A stretch of 64,000 bases of DNA, from assembly GCF_000429165.1 (NCBI RefSeq), contig NZ_AUBI01000004.1, forward strand, positions 310,001-374,000. Direction: 5' to 3'. Under the pieces are notes generated by a model. The model worked only from the letters and a program-made list of their open reading frames with translations. It did not search any database and had not been told where the DNA came from. Below are positions 1-8,887 of the stretch, piece after piece; position 1 is the first letter of the stretch; each line of letters begins with the position of its first letter. The DNA is from Acetobacter nitrogenifigens DSM 23921 = NBRC 105050 (GTDB taxonomy: Bacteria; Pseudomonadota; Alphaproteobacteria; Acetobacterales; Acetobacteraceae). The translations under genes and the position numbers were made by a program.

Positions 1-1
1 C

Positions 2-466
2 GCAGCGAAGACGCCGAGTGGCCCGGTTCGAGGGCTTTCGCTCAATGATGCCCGTGCGGCCATGGAGAGCAAGTTCTGGGGTGCGTATCAGGTGGCACGA
101 GCGGCGCAGATCGTCCCCGCTGGTAGCCTGACTTTCGTATCCGGCTTCCTCAGCGTGCGGCCGTCGGCCACGTCGGTGCTTCAGGGCGCGATCAACGCCG
201 CTCTTGAGGGGCTCGCTCGCGGCCTTGCGCTGGAACTGTCACCAGTTCGGGTCAATGCCGTGTCACCTGGGCTGATCGAGACGCCTCTTTGGTCGGGTAT
301 GGATGCCGAAAAGAGACGTGCAATGTTCGAAGGCGCCGCCGGGCGCTTACCGGCCAAGCGCGTAGGCCAGCCGGAGGATATCGCCAATGCGGTCATGTTC
401 CTTTTGACAACCCCGTTTGCGACAGGCTCCACGGTGCGCGTCGACGGGGGCGGCGCAATCGGCTGA
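2..466 (+). CDS. SDR family oxidoreductase, C-terminal part (5' end outside window)
   Basis: The reading frame is open from base 2, so the gene starts outside the window; about 154 residues are visible. It shows the late half of a short-chain dehydrogenase/reductase: the helix ending LALELSPVRVNAVSPG, the following ETPLW segment, and the C-terminal VRVDGGGAIG. Where classical SDRs have the catalytic YxxxK, alignment places Gln and Asn (QGAIN), so the usual proton-relay residues appear to be replaced. It is probably an NAD(P)-binding oxidoreductase of uncertain activity. It ends just before a degraded NTF2-like gene. Confidence 0.8.
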   Translation, partial: AAKTPSGPVRGLSLNDARAAMESKFWGAYQVARAAQIVPAGSLTFVSGFLSVRPSATSVLQGAINAALEGLARGLALELSPVRVNAVSPGLIETPLWSGMDAEKRRAMFEGAAGRLPAKRVGQPEDIANAVMFLLTTPFATGSTVRVDGGGAIG

Positions 467-469
467 GCC

Positions 470-850
470 ATGCGTATGCCTTTTCTACTCACCATGGCGA
501 TCGCGCTTGCCACCACGCCGGTAATCCGTCACGTTTCGAGCAGGCCATCGTGCGTATCCAGCCATTGCAATCGCCACGGGCTGGGATGATCGACGCGGCT
601 AAGAGGTTCGATGATTTCTGGAGCACCGGAGACCAGGAAACCCTCGACCGTACCATCGCACCAGGTTTCATCGATCACACTCTGCCGCTTGATCGGCCAA
701 CCAAGCCCTCGCGGTCCGTTTCTTGCCTCGCAGGTCGTTCTCAGGACGGTCCGGGACCCGTGGGTGACGGTGGACGATCATCCTGGCCGGCCCGCAAAAT
801 TTAGGGGTGATCGGCTCTCAGCATACTTATTCGCATTGGAAGTCTTGCGG
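470..850 (+). pseudogene. Degraded SnoaL/NTF2-like gene
   Basis: A start ATG at 470 with a hydrophobic leader (MRMPFLLTMAIALATTP) lies in one frame. The body (AAKRFDDFWSTGDQETLD, then FIDHTLPLDRP) continues in another, and later pieces (GPFLASQVV, WVTVDD) are in a third. These pieces match the intact secreted NTF2-like protein encoded at 40126-40683, which has FIDHTLPPGRP at the same place. At least two frameshifts and no intact frame make it a pseudogene. It is the same kind of cargo gene as in the 37-41 kb cluster. Confidence 0.6.
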
Positions 851-1041
851 GCCTGAATGTTGTGGGCGGTGAACGTCCCAAAGGACGGCAAATTGAACCC
901 GCCCTCCTGCTCCAGTCCGGCGACAATGGCTCCAACCAGATCCTCGGCGGCTTAGGTCGCGGCAACGCCGGTGCAGTCGAGAGAATCCTGGAGAACCGCG
1001 GCGACGAAGGCTTTGCTCATGCCGGCGCGGGTCAGTGTCAT
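827..1041 (-). pseudogene. HU/IHF-like DNA-binding protein gene with an internal stop
   Basis: Reading leftward from ATG at 1041, the translation contains SKAFVAAVLQDSL, then AAEDLVGAIVAGLEQEG, then FNLPSFGTFTAHNIQARKT. This matches the N-terminal helices and the start of the DNA-binding arm of bacterial HU (FxLPGFGTFxxxxxxAR). Codon 30 is TAA (bases 952-954), which splits the protein. The region after the arm start does not keep a recognisable HU C-terminus. It looks like a broken nucleoid-protein gene at the edge of the mobile backbone. Confidence 0.55.
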
Positions 1042-1189
1042 GGCCGATTCCGAAAAGGGTAGTAGCGCACTTTCGTCCCGTCACAGCCGCAACAGAAAAG
1101 CGAGGCTAATCACTAGGTAGGATCCATTGCGGACCTGTGTTTCGCCGCCGCCCGTGGAGGTATCAGAAACGATGCTTCCCGTATCGTAT

Positions 1190-1240
1190 TGCCCTATCGC
1201 CCAGCCTAACGACTCTGATTGACCCACACAGGATAGGGCA
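1190..1240. repeat. 9-bp inverted repeat upstream of the ParB-like gene
   Basis: TGCCCTATC at 1190-1198 is repeated in inverse as GATAGGGCA at 1232-1240 with a 33-nt spacer. It lies about 130 nt before the chosen parB-like start, in a stretch (1042-1371) with no gene. It could be an operator, a ParB-binding site or a chance repeat; the sequence does not decide. Confidence 0.4.
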
Positions 1241-1371
1241 GATGGACCTGTTCCTCGACGCGTGTGATGGGATGTGACCCCGGGGCAGAGGAAGAGGGCA
1301 GGAGAAGGTTTCGCGACGGATTTCGAGGCTGGGAGAGGGTCTTCCGGCCGGCCGTCGCGGAGTTTCGCGCC

Positions 1372-3420
1372 ATGGCAAGCGCCATCCAGAAAATCACCCT
1401 CAGTCCGTCCCGTGACATTCCCTTCAACAGGTTGGTGCTGTCGCAGTCCAATGTCCGCCGGGTGAAGGCCGGGCAGTCGATCGACGAACTGGCCGCCGAC
1501 ATCGCGCGGCGCGGGCTGTTGCAGAGCCTCAATGTGCGGCCGGTTCTCGACGCGGACGGCGCGGAAACCGGCACGTTCGAGGTGCCGGCAGGCGGGCGTC
1601 GTTTCCGCGCCCTGGAACTGCTGGTCAAGCAGAAGAGGCTGAACAAGACGGCGCCGATCCCCTGTGTCGTGCGCGAGGCCGGATCGCCTATCCTGGCCGA
1701 GGACGATTCCCTGGCCGAGAACGTCCAGCGGGTCTCCCTGCATCCGCTTGACCAGTTCCGCGCCTTCCGGACCCTGTTGGAAAAGGGCCTATCGGAGGAG
1801 GAAATCGCCGCCGCGTTCTTGGTCCCGGTCACCGTCGTCAGGCAGCGCCTGCGCCTGATGACCGTCTCGGAAAAGTTGCTCGCCGTCTACGGGGAAGACG
1901 GCATGCGGCTCGACCAGGTGATCGCGTTTTCGATCAGCGACGACCCTGCGCGTCAGGAGCAAATCTGGGAGATTCTGTCGGGTAGCCACAACCGCGAGCC
2001 CTATCTGATCCGCCGGATGCTGACCGAAAAGACGGTGCGCGCGTCCGATGTCCGCGCCCGCTTTGTCGGGCTCGATGCCTATGTCGCCGCCGGCGGTCAT
2101 GTCATGCGTGATCTGTTCGAGGCCGATGATGGCGGCTGGCTGAACGATCCCGCCCTGCTCGACCGGCTAGTCATGGACAGGTTGGGAGCCGCGGCCGCCG
2201 AAATTCGCGCCGAAGGCTGGAAGTGGGTCGAAACGGCGCTGACCTTCCCCTGGGGTCATACGCGCGCGTTCGGCGAAATCGAAGGTCGTCCGGTCGCCAT
2301 TGCTGAGGACGAACTGGCCCGGCTCGAGGCCCTGCGCGTGGAGCAGGAGGAAATCCAGGCGGAGTACGCTCAGGCCGACGAGTACCCCGATAAGATCGAT
2401 GCCCGGCTGGGTGAGATCGAACAGGATCTAGAGACCCTGGAAACGCGCCCCGTCACTTTCGATCCGGCCGAGATGGCCCATGCCGGGGCCTTCATCAGCC
2501 TCGACAGCGACGGCACTCTTCTGGTGGAACGCGGCTTCGTCCGGTCGGAAGACATGCCGGCAACGCCCGAGGACGAGAATGCCACGTTCAACGGCGGCGA
2601 CGAGCCGATCGCCCATGACGGCGGGGAAGAGAGCGACCTGGCCTCCAGAACCGTGGAAGGCGAAGAGGGATTCGAGAACGAGCCCGAGGAGGAAGACGGG
2701 CTGAAGCCATTGTCTGACAGCCTGCTGATGGAATTGACGGCCTGGCGCACGCTGGCGCTGCGGGACGCGTTCGCCGGCAATCCGCATGTCGCGCTGACGG
2801 AATTGCTCCATACGCTGGTGCGCGATCTCTACTGGCGGGTCTCGGGTGCCGACTGCCTGGAAGCGTATGTCCGGGACATCCCGCTGCGGGTGCATGCGCC
2901 GGATATGCCGGGCAGCATTCCGGCGCTCGCCCTACGCCAGCGCGACGAGGGCTGGAAGCATGATCTGCCGGAGGACGAGGAGGCGCTCTGGCTGTGGCTC
3001 GACCGGCTGGACGACACCAGCCGCCTGGCGTTGTTGGCCCATTGCCTGTCTTTCGGCGTCAACGCGCTTTACGAGCGGATGCCGCCCTATGGTGCGGTGT
3101 CGCAGCGCAGCGTCTCCGAGCGGGTGGCCCGAGCCGACCGTCTTGCCACCGCGCTCAGGCTCGACTTGGCCGAAGCGGGCTGGCAGGCGACGGTGGAGAA
3201 CTATCTCGGCCGCGTCACCAAGGCGCGCATCCTTGAAGCCGTGCGGGAGGCGCGGGGTGACGAGACTGCTAACCGCATCGCGCATCTGAAAAAGACCGAG
3301 ATGGCGCAGGCTGCCGAGCGGCTGCTTGAAGGCACCGGCTGGCTACCGGAGGCACTGCGGACACCGATTTCGGCCGACAAGCCGACGGACGTTCCTGCCG
3401 CCGACATCGCCGCCGAATAA
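1372..3420 (+). CDS. ParB/RepB/Spo0J-type protein, long form
   Basis: A 682-residue protein using the ATG at 1372; an upstream in-frame ATG at 1264 would add 36 residues unlike the family. The N-terminal half has ParB features: SQSNVRR, then the nucleotide-binding-type motifs VPAGGRRFRAL and LAENVQR, and an HTH-like stretch (EEEIAAAFLVPVTVVRQRLRL). The long acidic middle and C-terminal half are far beyond ordinary ParB (about 300 aa). This form is common on alphaproteobacterial plasmids and ICEs, next to DUF932 and toprim genes as here. A role in element maintenance is inferred; classical centromere binding is not shown. Confidence 0.85.
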   Translation: MASAIQKITLSPSRDIPFNRLVLSQSNVRRVKAGQSIDELAADIARRGLLQSLNVRPVLDADGAETGTFEVPAGGRRFRALELLVKQKRLNKTAPIPCVVREAGSPILAEDDSLAENVQRVSLHPLDQFRAFRTLLEKGLSEEEIAAAFLVPVTVVRQRLRLMTVSEKLLAVYGEDGMRLDQVIAFSISDDPARQEQIWEILSGSHNREPYLIRRMLTEKTVRASDVRARFVGLDAYVAAGGHVMRDLFEADDGGWLNDPALLDRLVMDRLGAAAAEIRAEGWKWVETALTFPWGHTRAFGEIEGRPVAIAEDELARLEALRVEQEEIQAEYAQADEYPDKIDARLGEIEQDLETLETRPVTFDPAEMAHAGAFISLDSDGTLLVERGFVRSEDMPATPEDENATFNGGDEPIAHDGGEESDLASRTVEGEEGFENEPEEEDGLKPLSDSLLMELTAWRTLALRDAFAGNPHVALTELLHTLVRDLYWRVSGADCLEAYVRDIPLRVHAPDMPGSIPALALRQRDEGWKHDLPEDEEALWLWLDRLDDTSRLALLAHCLSFGVNALYERMPPYGAVSQRSVSERVARADRLATALRLDLAEAGWQATVENYLGRVTKARILEAVREARGDETANRIAHLKKTEMAQAAERLLEGTGWLPEALRTPISADKPTDVPAADIAAE

Positions 3421-3508
3421 CATTTCACATTCCTGATCGCCGAATGACCCGGCTCGCACACTCTGCGCGGGTCGCGGTCTCGCGCGTCTCCAACAATGGA
3501 GAAATCCG

Positions 3509-4411
3509 ATGTCGCATTTCAATGTGTTCGTGACGGGTGAGGATATTGAAGAGCAACTCGCGCCGTTCCAGGAAAACAATATGGGCGATTGTCCGCCCGA
3601 ATATCTGACATTTTGTGATTGCCACGACGAATGCGTGGCCCGCTGGGAAGAGGTCGACCAGAACGGTGTGCCGCACAAGGAACGCTTCAGGACGTTCGAT
3701 CGCTTCGTCAGGGAGTTCTTCGGCTATCGGCGCCATCGTGATACCGGTCACTACGGCTATTTCGAAAATCCCGATGCCAAATGGGACTGGTACGAGATCG
3801 GTGGTCGGTGGTCCGGCGAACTGATGATCCGGCAGGAGGCGGCGCCTGACTATCAGGCCATCCATCGGTCGCCAGAGGGGCGGATCCTGGTCGATGAAGC
3901 CCGTCGAGGAGATATCGACTTCGGGGCGATGGAGCGCCAGGCATGTGATGCGGCGATGAGCCGATGGCAGCAGACGCGCGAGATCGTCCAGAAGACCATG
4001 TCCTTCGACGACCTCCACGCCATACGGAGTTGGGAGGATATCCGGATAGAGATGCAGCGCAAGGCGGGAAATATCGACGAGGCCCGGACGCGATATTGGG
4101 AACAGAAAGGCCTCTCAGAACTGCGTCAGGGGCTTTTTGACGCGCAATTATGGGGCTGGGATACTTCACCGGAAGGTATCGCCGCGATGCTTTCCCGCAA
4201 GCCGGAAGAGTATGCTGCCGATCGGGCTCGCCAGAGCTGGCTGCCGTTCGCCTTGCTGCATGAGGGCGAATGGATCGAGAAGGGCAGGATGAGCTGGTTC
4301 GGCATAGCGGTCGACGAGCTCGATAACGCAACATGGGCGAGCAGAATCCGTGATCTGATCCTTGGTCTGCCCGGCGACACGCGTATCGCTGTTGTCGATT
4401 GCCATATCTGA
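3509..4411 (+). CDS. Conserved hypothetical protein with a WDWYEIGGRW motif
   Basis: 300 residues, ATG at 3509 preceded by a short purine stretch. The N-terminus (MSHFNVFVTG) is followed by a Cys/Glu-rich segment (CDCHDECVARW) and the aromatic motif WDWYEIGGRWSGEL near residues 91-104. I have seen this motif in unassigned phage and plasmid proteins but know no function. There is no signal peptide or membrane segment. The gene sits in the ParB-DUF932 backbone and is closed by a good intrinsic terminator, so it probably ends a short transcription unit. Confidence 0.7.
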   Translation: MSHFNVFVTGEDIEEQLAPFQENNMGDCPPEYLTFCDCHDECVARWEEVDQNGVPHKERFRTFDRFVREFFGYRRHRDTGHYGYFENPDAKWDWYEIGGRWSGELMIRQEAAPDYQAIHRSPEGRILVDEARRGDIDFGAMERQACDAAMSRWQQTREIVQKTMSFDDLHAIRSWEDIRIEMQRKAGNIDEARTRYWEQKGLSELRQGLFDAQLWGWDTSPEGIAAMLSRKPEEYAADRARQSWLPFALLHEGEWIEKGRMSWFGIAVDELDNATWASRIRDLILGLPGDTRIAVVDCHI

Positions 4412-4422
4412 CCATGACATCG

Positions 4423-4456
4423 GGCGGCTCATGGGGAACGGGGGCCGCCTTTTTTT
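4423..4456 (+). terminator. Intrinsic terminator
   Basis: GGCGGC (4423-4428) pairs with GCCGCC (4444-4449) and is followed at once by seven T residues (4450-4456). It lies just past the stop of the 300-aa gene and before the ribosome binding site of the DUF932 gene. Confidence 0.75.
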
Positions 4457-4535
4457 ATGTCGATCCGCCGGGAAAGAGAGTGAGAGGGAGGCTTCGCCTC
4501 TGATGCCGAATGTCCGGCAAGAGAGGAGAGTTCCC

Positions 4536-5720
4536 ATGTCCGCTTCGATTATGTCTTCTGCCCGTACCGGATTCCGCATCGATCCGTCGCGCGGCGAACG
4601 CAGCGCCCGCGTATCGTCCGAATGGTTCTCGCGCCCCGATGATGAGCGTTACCTATCCCTGTTCGAGCTGCATGCCGCGACGCTGGCGCGGGCGGATCGG
4701 GCCACGGCCCGCACTGTCGAGAGCCGCGCCATTCGCGTGGAGGCGAGTCGCGACAATGCCGAGCGCCTGACGCTGGCTGTGCCGGGCCAGGCCGAACTGG
4801 TCGCGCCGACGCACTGGTCCTTCGGACAGCTTTGCAGCCTGGTCGGTGCCCCGTCTTCCTATCTGCGCGACCTGCCGGCACCGCTGGCGGCGATCAATCT
4901 CCAGCACGGGCTGCTGTCGCACCGCGCCGAACTGGTCAAGACGCTGGAGACCGAGGACCGGCGGGTGGAACTGCGCGCCGTGACCGGTCCCGATTACGGC
5001 CGTATCTGGGATCATGAACTGGTCGGAGCGGTGCGGAAGATCGCCGGTGACGGCACGGGCGATACCAACTGGAAGGTGCCGGGTGTGATCGACTGGGCCA
5101 CCATGACCCATAATCCCTATGTCGATATCACCAAGGAAACGACCACGCTGTATGCGTCAGATCGCGATGTCTTCCTGTTTCTGGTCGACGATACGCATCC
5201 CATTGAGGCCGGACGCCTGCCCAATGGCGACCCCGATCTCTATTTCCGGGGCTTCTATGCCTGGAACAGCGAGGTCGGCAGCAAGAGCCTCGGCATTGCC
5301 TCCTTCTACCTGCGCGGGGTGTGTCAAAACCGCCTTTTGTGGGGCGTGGAAAATTTCGAACAGATCACGATCCGGCATAGCAAGTTCGCAGCATCCCGTT
5401 TCGTGCATCAGGCGACACCAGCGCTGCGCAACTTCGCCTCGGCCAGCCCGGCCTCGTTCGTCTCCGGTATTCAGGCCTCGCGTCGGGCGCTGGTGGCCAG
5501 GAGCGATGAGGATCGTGAAGCCTTCCTGCGTCGGCGTGGGTTCTCGAAACCGGAAACCGCGAAGATCATCGAAACGGTTTTGAACGAGGAAGGGCGCAAG
5601 CCCGAGAGCGTGTTCGATTTCGTGCAGGGGATCACGGCGCTGGCGCGCACCAGGGCCAACCAGGATACGCGGCTCGATCTGGAGGAGAAGGCCAGCAGGC
5701 TGATGGAGCGTGCTTCCTGA
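4536..5720 (+). CDS. DUF932 domain protein (plasmid/phage type)
   Basis: 394 residues from ATG 4536, which has a strong purine-rich ribosome binding site (GAGAGGAGAG) directly upstream; the frame is open further upstream but without family similarity. The body (THWSFGQLCSLVGAP, SYLRDLPAPLAA, FYLRGVCQNRLLWGVE) is characteristic of DUF932 proteins widespread on plasmids, phages and ICEs. Their biochemical role is not established; some are expressed early after transfer. It is flanked by terminators on both sides, so it is likely a single-gene unit. Confidence 0.85.
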   Translation: MSASIMSSARTGFRIDPSRGERSARVSSEWFSRPDDERYLSLFELHAATLARADRATARTVESRAIRVEASRDNAERLTLAVPGQAELVAPTHWSFGQLCSLVGAPSSYLRDLPAPLAAINLQHGLLSHRAELVKTLETEDRRVELRAVTGPDYGRIWDHELVGAVRKIAGDGTGDTNWKVPGVIDWATMTHNPYVDITKETTTLYASDRDVFLFLVDDTHPIEAGRLPNGDPDLYFRGFYAWNSEVGSKSLGIASFYLRGVCQNRLLWGVENFEQITIRHSKFAASRFVHQATPALRNFASASPASFVSGIQASRRALVARSDEDREAFLRRRGFSKPETAKIIETVLNEEGRKPESVFDFVQGITALARTRANQDTRLDLEEKASRLMERAS

Positions 5721-5759
5721 AAGCCGCTTTTCTGTCTTTCCGCCAATACGTTTTTACGA

Positions 5760-5784
5760 GCCCGGCCACTGTGCCGGGCTTTTT
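5760..5784 (+). terminator. Intrinsic terminator after the DUF932 gene
   Basis: Perfect 7-bp stem GCCCGGC (5760-5766) / GCCGGGC (5773-5779) with a 6-nt loop, followed by TTTTT (5780-5784). It lies 40 nt after the DUF932 stop. Confidence 0.85.
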
Positions 5785-5803
5785 CGTTTCGGGAGTTCTT
5801 CCG

Positions 5804-6232
5804 ATGGCTGATTTCTTCACGCATTTTTCCTGCGTGCTCGATGTGGGCACGGTGGACAATGCCGCAAAGGCACTCGATCTCTACAATGAATTCATGGACG
5901 AACTGGCGGCAGAAGATCCGCCCTCTGACGGTTTTGTCCTGTCGATCGTGCCTGAATACGGCGGCACGAAACTCTGGATGCACGATGAGACGACCGGCGA
6001 TCCGCAGCAGGTGGTGGAATTCGTGCTACGCTGTGCGCGAACATTTCGGTTGCGGGGCCGATGGGGGTTCCAGTGGGCCAATACAGCCTCACTTCCCAGG
6101 ATCGGTGCCTTCAGCGGTGGCGCGCATCTGCTTGACCTTGGCCGGCGCAAGACGATTTCGTGGATGACCACCGATCGCTGGCTGGCGATCGTCCTCGACG
6201 GAGGCGATCCCGAAACAGGAGGGCAGGGGTAA
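5804..6232 (+). CDS. Small conserved hypothetical protein
   Basis: 142 residues from ATG 5804 (MADFFTHFSC). An in-frame codon upstream at 5771 lies inside the terminator, so the later start is preferred. The protein is acidic, with no membrane segment and no domain I recognise. Its TAA stop overlaps the ATG of the toprim gene by one base (TAATG), so the two genes are probably translationally coupled. The position between DUF932 and toprim genes is usual for this backbone. Confidence 0.75.
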   Translation: MADFFTHFSCVLDVGTVDNAAKALDLYNEFMDELAAEDPPSDGFVLSIVPEYGGTKLWMHDETTGDPQQVVEFVLRCARTFRLRGRWGFQWANTASLPRIGAFSGGAHLLDLGRRKTISWMTTDRWLAIVLDGGDPETGGQG

Positions 6233-7278
6233 TGGCCTCGCATGATGCCGGCGATCTCGCCCGCCGTCTGGCGGAAAACGCGGAGGCCGTGTGCCGGCGG
6301 TATCTGTCCGCCGGTCGCCGCCACGGCAATTACTGGCTGGTCGGTGACGTGCGTAATGCGCCCGGCCGGTCGCTGTTCGTCCGGCTCCACGACACCGCCA
6401 ACGGCAGGGCGGGAAAATGGACGGACGCGCAGGCGGGCGAGCATGGCGACCTGCTCGACGTGATCCGCGAAACCCTCGGTCTGGTGGATTTCCGTGACGT
6501 GGCCGACGAGGCGCGCGCCTTCCTCAGCCTGCCGCATCCCGATCCGGCACCTTCTTCAAGGGATCGTCCCGCGCAGGAACGCGGCCCCGCCAGTTCTTCC
6601 GAAGCGGCGCGTCGGCTCTGGGCCATGTCCGGGCCGATCGCGGGCACGTCCGTAGAAGCGTATCTCCGTAGACGCGACATTACGATTTTGCACGGAGCCG
6701 GCGCGCTGCGCTTCCATCCGCATTGCTACTATCGCCCGGACGAGGACAGCCCCACCCAGACCTGGCCCGCGATGATCGCCGCAGTCACCGACCTCGACGG
6801 CATTCTGACCGGCGTGCATCGCACCTGGCTGGCGGCGGACGGGCGCGGGAAGGCGCCGGTTGATCACCCGCGCCGTGCCCTGGGCGGTCTGCTCGGCCAT
6901 GCCGTGCGCTTCGGGGTAACAGCCGACGTGCTCGCTGCCGGGGAAGGCATCGAGACCGTCCTGTCGCTGCGGCAGGTGCTGCCCGATCTGCCGCTGGCCG
7001 CCTGCCTGTCCTCGGCGCATCTCGCCGCCCTGATCTTTCCGCCACTGCTGCGCCGTCTCTACGTCCTGCGAGATGACGACCCGGCCGGGGATCAGGCGCT
7101 GGCGACGCTGCATGCCCGCGCGGAGGACGCCGGAATTGAGCTGGTCGGCCTGTCGCCGCGGCTTGGCGATTTCAACGATGATCTCCGTGCTCTCGGACGC
7201 GGGGCGCTGCGGGCGATCCTGCATCCGCAACTCGCCCCATCGGACGTGGCACGGTTTCTGGAGGCCGCCGGCACCTGA
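6232..7278 (+). CDS. Toprim domain protein (DUF7146-like, primase/helicase-related)
   Basis: 348 residues. The N-terminal part (NYWLVGDVRN, SLFVRLHD, GKWTDAQAGEHGDLLD) resembles the zinc-less primase-like region of plasmid toprim proteins. The C-terminal half has toprim signatures: LAAGEGIETVLS (Glu of strand 1) and LYVLRDDDPAGDQA (the DxD of strand 3). Such proteins are thought to help replication or second-strand synthesis of mobile DNA, but no activity is shown. The start overlaps the previous stop by one base. Confidence 0.8.
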   Translation: MASHDAGDLARRLAENAEAVCRRYLSAGRRHGNYWLVGDVRNAPGRSLFVRLHDTANGRAGKWTDAQAGEHGDLLDVIRETLGLVDFRDVADEARAFLSLPHPDPAPSSRDRPAQERGPASSSEAARRLWAMSGPIAGTSVEAYLRRRDITILHGAGALRFHPHCYYRPDEDSPTQTWPAMIAAVTDLDGILTGVHRTWLAADGRGKAPVDHPRRALGGLLGHAVRFGVTADVLAAGEGIETVLSLRQVLPDLPLAACLSSAHLAALIFPPLLRRLYVLRDDDPAGDQALATLHARAEDAGIELVGLSPRLGDFNDDLRALGRGALRAILHPQLAPSDVARFLEAAGT

Positions 7279-7412
7279 GCGGGCCGGAAAGAGGGGCGGG
7301 CGGTTCGCGTCTTCTGTCGGCGGGCCTGTCGTTCCCCCGTCCTGCGAGGCCGTGCCCCGGCCTTTCGAGAGGGGAGCGGGCGTCAGCCGGGCCGGGCCTT
7401 CAATGGCGGGGA

Positions 7413-7472
7413 CCGGCTATTTTCCGTCGCGCCCCTTTGGGGGCGCTTTACATCGCGAAGCAAAATAGCCGG
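7413..7472. promoter_or_regulatory. Large dyad element A upstream of the DUF2493 gene
   Basis: Perfect 11-bp arms CCGGCTATTTT (7413-7423) and AAAATAGCCGG (7462-7472) enclose a second hairpin GCGCCCC (7429-7435) / GGGGCGC (7440-7446). Just inside the right arm is the word TCGCGAAGCAA, which recurs in element B (10379-10430). Downstream both share a GCTGCGCT-containing segment. The element lies 128 nt before the DUF2493 start, inside the 322-nt gene-free stretch 7279-7600, which otherwise shows nothing. Confidence 0.6.
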
Positions 7473-7600
7473 CCCCCTGCCATCCTTCGCTGCGCTGCGG
7501 CCGCGCACGAGCGCGCGGTTCCGGCCCGGCCCTGGTCTGCCGCTACCCGCCCCCGGAAAGGCCGCGAAGGGCGCGGCCGGAGACCTGGGAGGGCAAAAAC

Positions 7601-8527
7601 ATGACCCGCACCGACGATTTCGAACCGCCGCACGCCGCTTCATCCACCGCCCACGTGCTGGCCGAACTCCAGATGTATGGCTACCGTCCCTTCGCGGACG
7701 AGCCCGATCCAAGGCCGCTGCCGGACGCTCAACGCATCGGGGGCGCGGTGGCCGATATCTTCGACGCCATCGCTGCGACGCTGACCGACACGCGGCTGGA
7801 ACCCGACCTCGAGGCGCTGCTTTGGTCCGCTGTCAACATCTTCCACCGCATGGTTGGCCAGGTCGAACGTGAGCTGGACCGCAACGAGCAGGTGCAGAAG
7901 CGCAGTCAGCAGGAACAGGACGGCAGCGAGATCCGCTCGGTGGAACTGGAGCGGCTGATCGCCGAAGGGCTGACCCTGATCGAGCGCCGCAACGCCTACG
8001 AGATCTTCCGCGACGAGGCGCACGAGCAGTTCGAGCGCCTGACCCTGAGCGCGTGGCGTCCGAAGACCGGCTCGCTGGTGTCACGCCGCACCATGACGGC
8101 CTCCATGATCGACAGCCGGGACTTCCTCAACGCCCGGCGCCGCGCCGAGGGCGAATTGCTGGTCCCGCCCGGCCCCAAGGTGGTCGTGACCGGTGGCCTG
8201 GACTTCGAGGACCATATCCTGATCTGGGACCGGCTGGACAAGGTCCGTGCCAAGCATCCCGACATGGTGCTGCTCCACGGCGGCTCGCCCAGGGGCGCGG
8301 AGTTCGTCGCGTCTCGCTGGGCCGATCACCGCGAGATCGTGCAGATCGCCTTCAAGCCGGACTGGACGAAGCATGCCAAGGCAGCGCCCTTCCGTCGTAA
8401 CGATGCCATGCTCGACACCATGCCGATCGGCGTCATCGTCTTTCCCGGCACGGGCATTCAGGAGAATCTGGCCGACAAGGCGAAGCGTCTCGGTATCCCG
8501 GTCCTGCGGTTCGGAGGCGGCGCGTAA
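7601..8527 (+). CDS. DUF2493 (SLOG-superfamily YspA-like) domain protein
   Basis: 308 residues from ATG 7601, with GGAGGG about 10 nt upstream. The N-terminal 150 residues are helical and charged. The C-terminal domain (KVVVTGGLDFEDH, LLHGGSPRGAEFVASRWA, RRNDAMLDT) is the DUF2493 fold, a Rossmann-like SLOG relative expected to bind a nucleotide or nucleotide-derived ligand. Genes of this type are standard in the ParB/DUF932/toprim backbone of alphaproteobacterial elements; their role is unknown. The leader carries dyad element A. The gene ends 30 nt from the convergent antitoxin gene. Confidence 0.8.
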   Translation: MTRTDDFEPPHAASSTAHVLAELQMYGYRPFADEPDPRPLPDAQRIGGAVADIFDAIAATLTDTRLEPDLEALLWSAVNIFHRMVGQVERELDRNEQVQKRSQQEQDGSEIRSVELERLIAEGLTLIERRNAYEIFRDEAHEQFERLTLSAWRPKTGSLVSRRTMTASMIDSRDFLNARRRAEGELLVPPGPKVVVTGGLDFEDHILIWDRLDKVRAKHPDMVLLHGGSPRGAEFVASRWADHREIVQIAFKPDWTKHAKAAPFRRNDAMLDTMPIGVIVFPGTGIQENLADKAKRLGIPVLRFGGGA

Positions 8528-8557
8528 GCGCTCTCTCCTTCCCCACCAGACGGCGTC

Positions 8558-8887
8558 TCAAGCAAGAACCTCAAGACCGTGCTTCTGGATGACGCTCAAC
8601 AGCTTGAGCGCCATCCCGCTCGGCCGTTTGGCGCCGCTCTCCCACTTCTCGACCGTGCTTTCGCTCGTGTTCAGATACCGCGCGAAGACCGGCTGGCTGA
8701 CATTGTTCGCCTCGCGGAGACGCTTGATCTCGATCGGCTCGATCGCAGGGGGTACCACCAGATGGCGCGCATCAAAATCGCGCATCGTTGCCTTATCGAG
8801 CGCCCCGACCTTGTGCAGCATCACCGCCCCGGAATGAATGGCCTCGGAAATGTCGCTCCGGAAGCTATTTTTTCTCTTCATCGCCAT
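8558..8887 (-). CDS. HigA-type antitoxin, XRE helix-turn-helix
   Basis: 109 residues. The C-terminal half is a clear HTH (IKRLREANNVSQPVFARYLN, then TVEKWESGAKRPSG) as in HigA/NadS-like antitoxins. The gene overlaps the end of the upstream toxin gene by 23 nt, a toxin-first order typical of higBA. The antitoxin would neutralise the toxin and, with it, repress the shared promoter at the palindrome 9263-9277. It lies convergent to the DUF2493 gene. Confidence 0.85.
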   Translation of the reverse strand: MAMKRKNSFRSDISEAIHSGAVMLHKVGALDKATMRDFDARHLVVPPAIEPIEIKRLREANNVSQPVFARYLNTSESTVEKWESGAKRPSGMALKLLSVIQKHGLEVLA

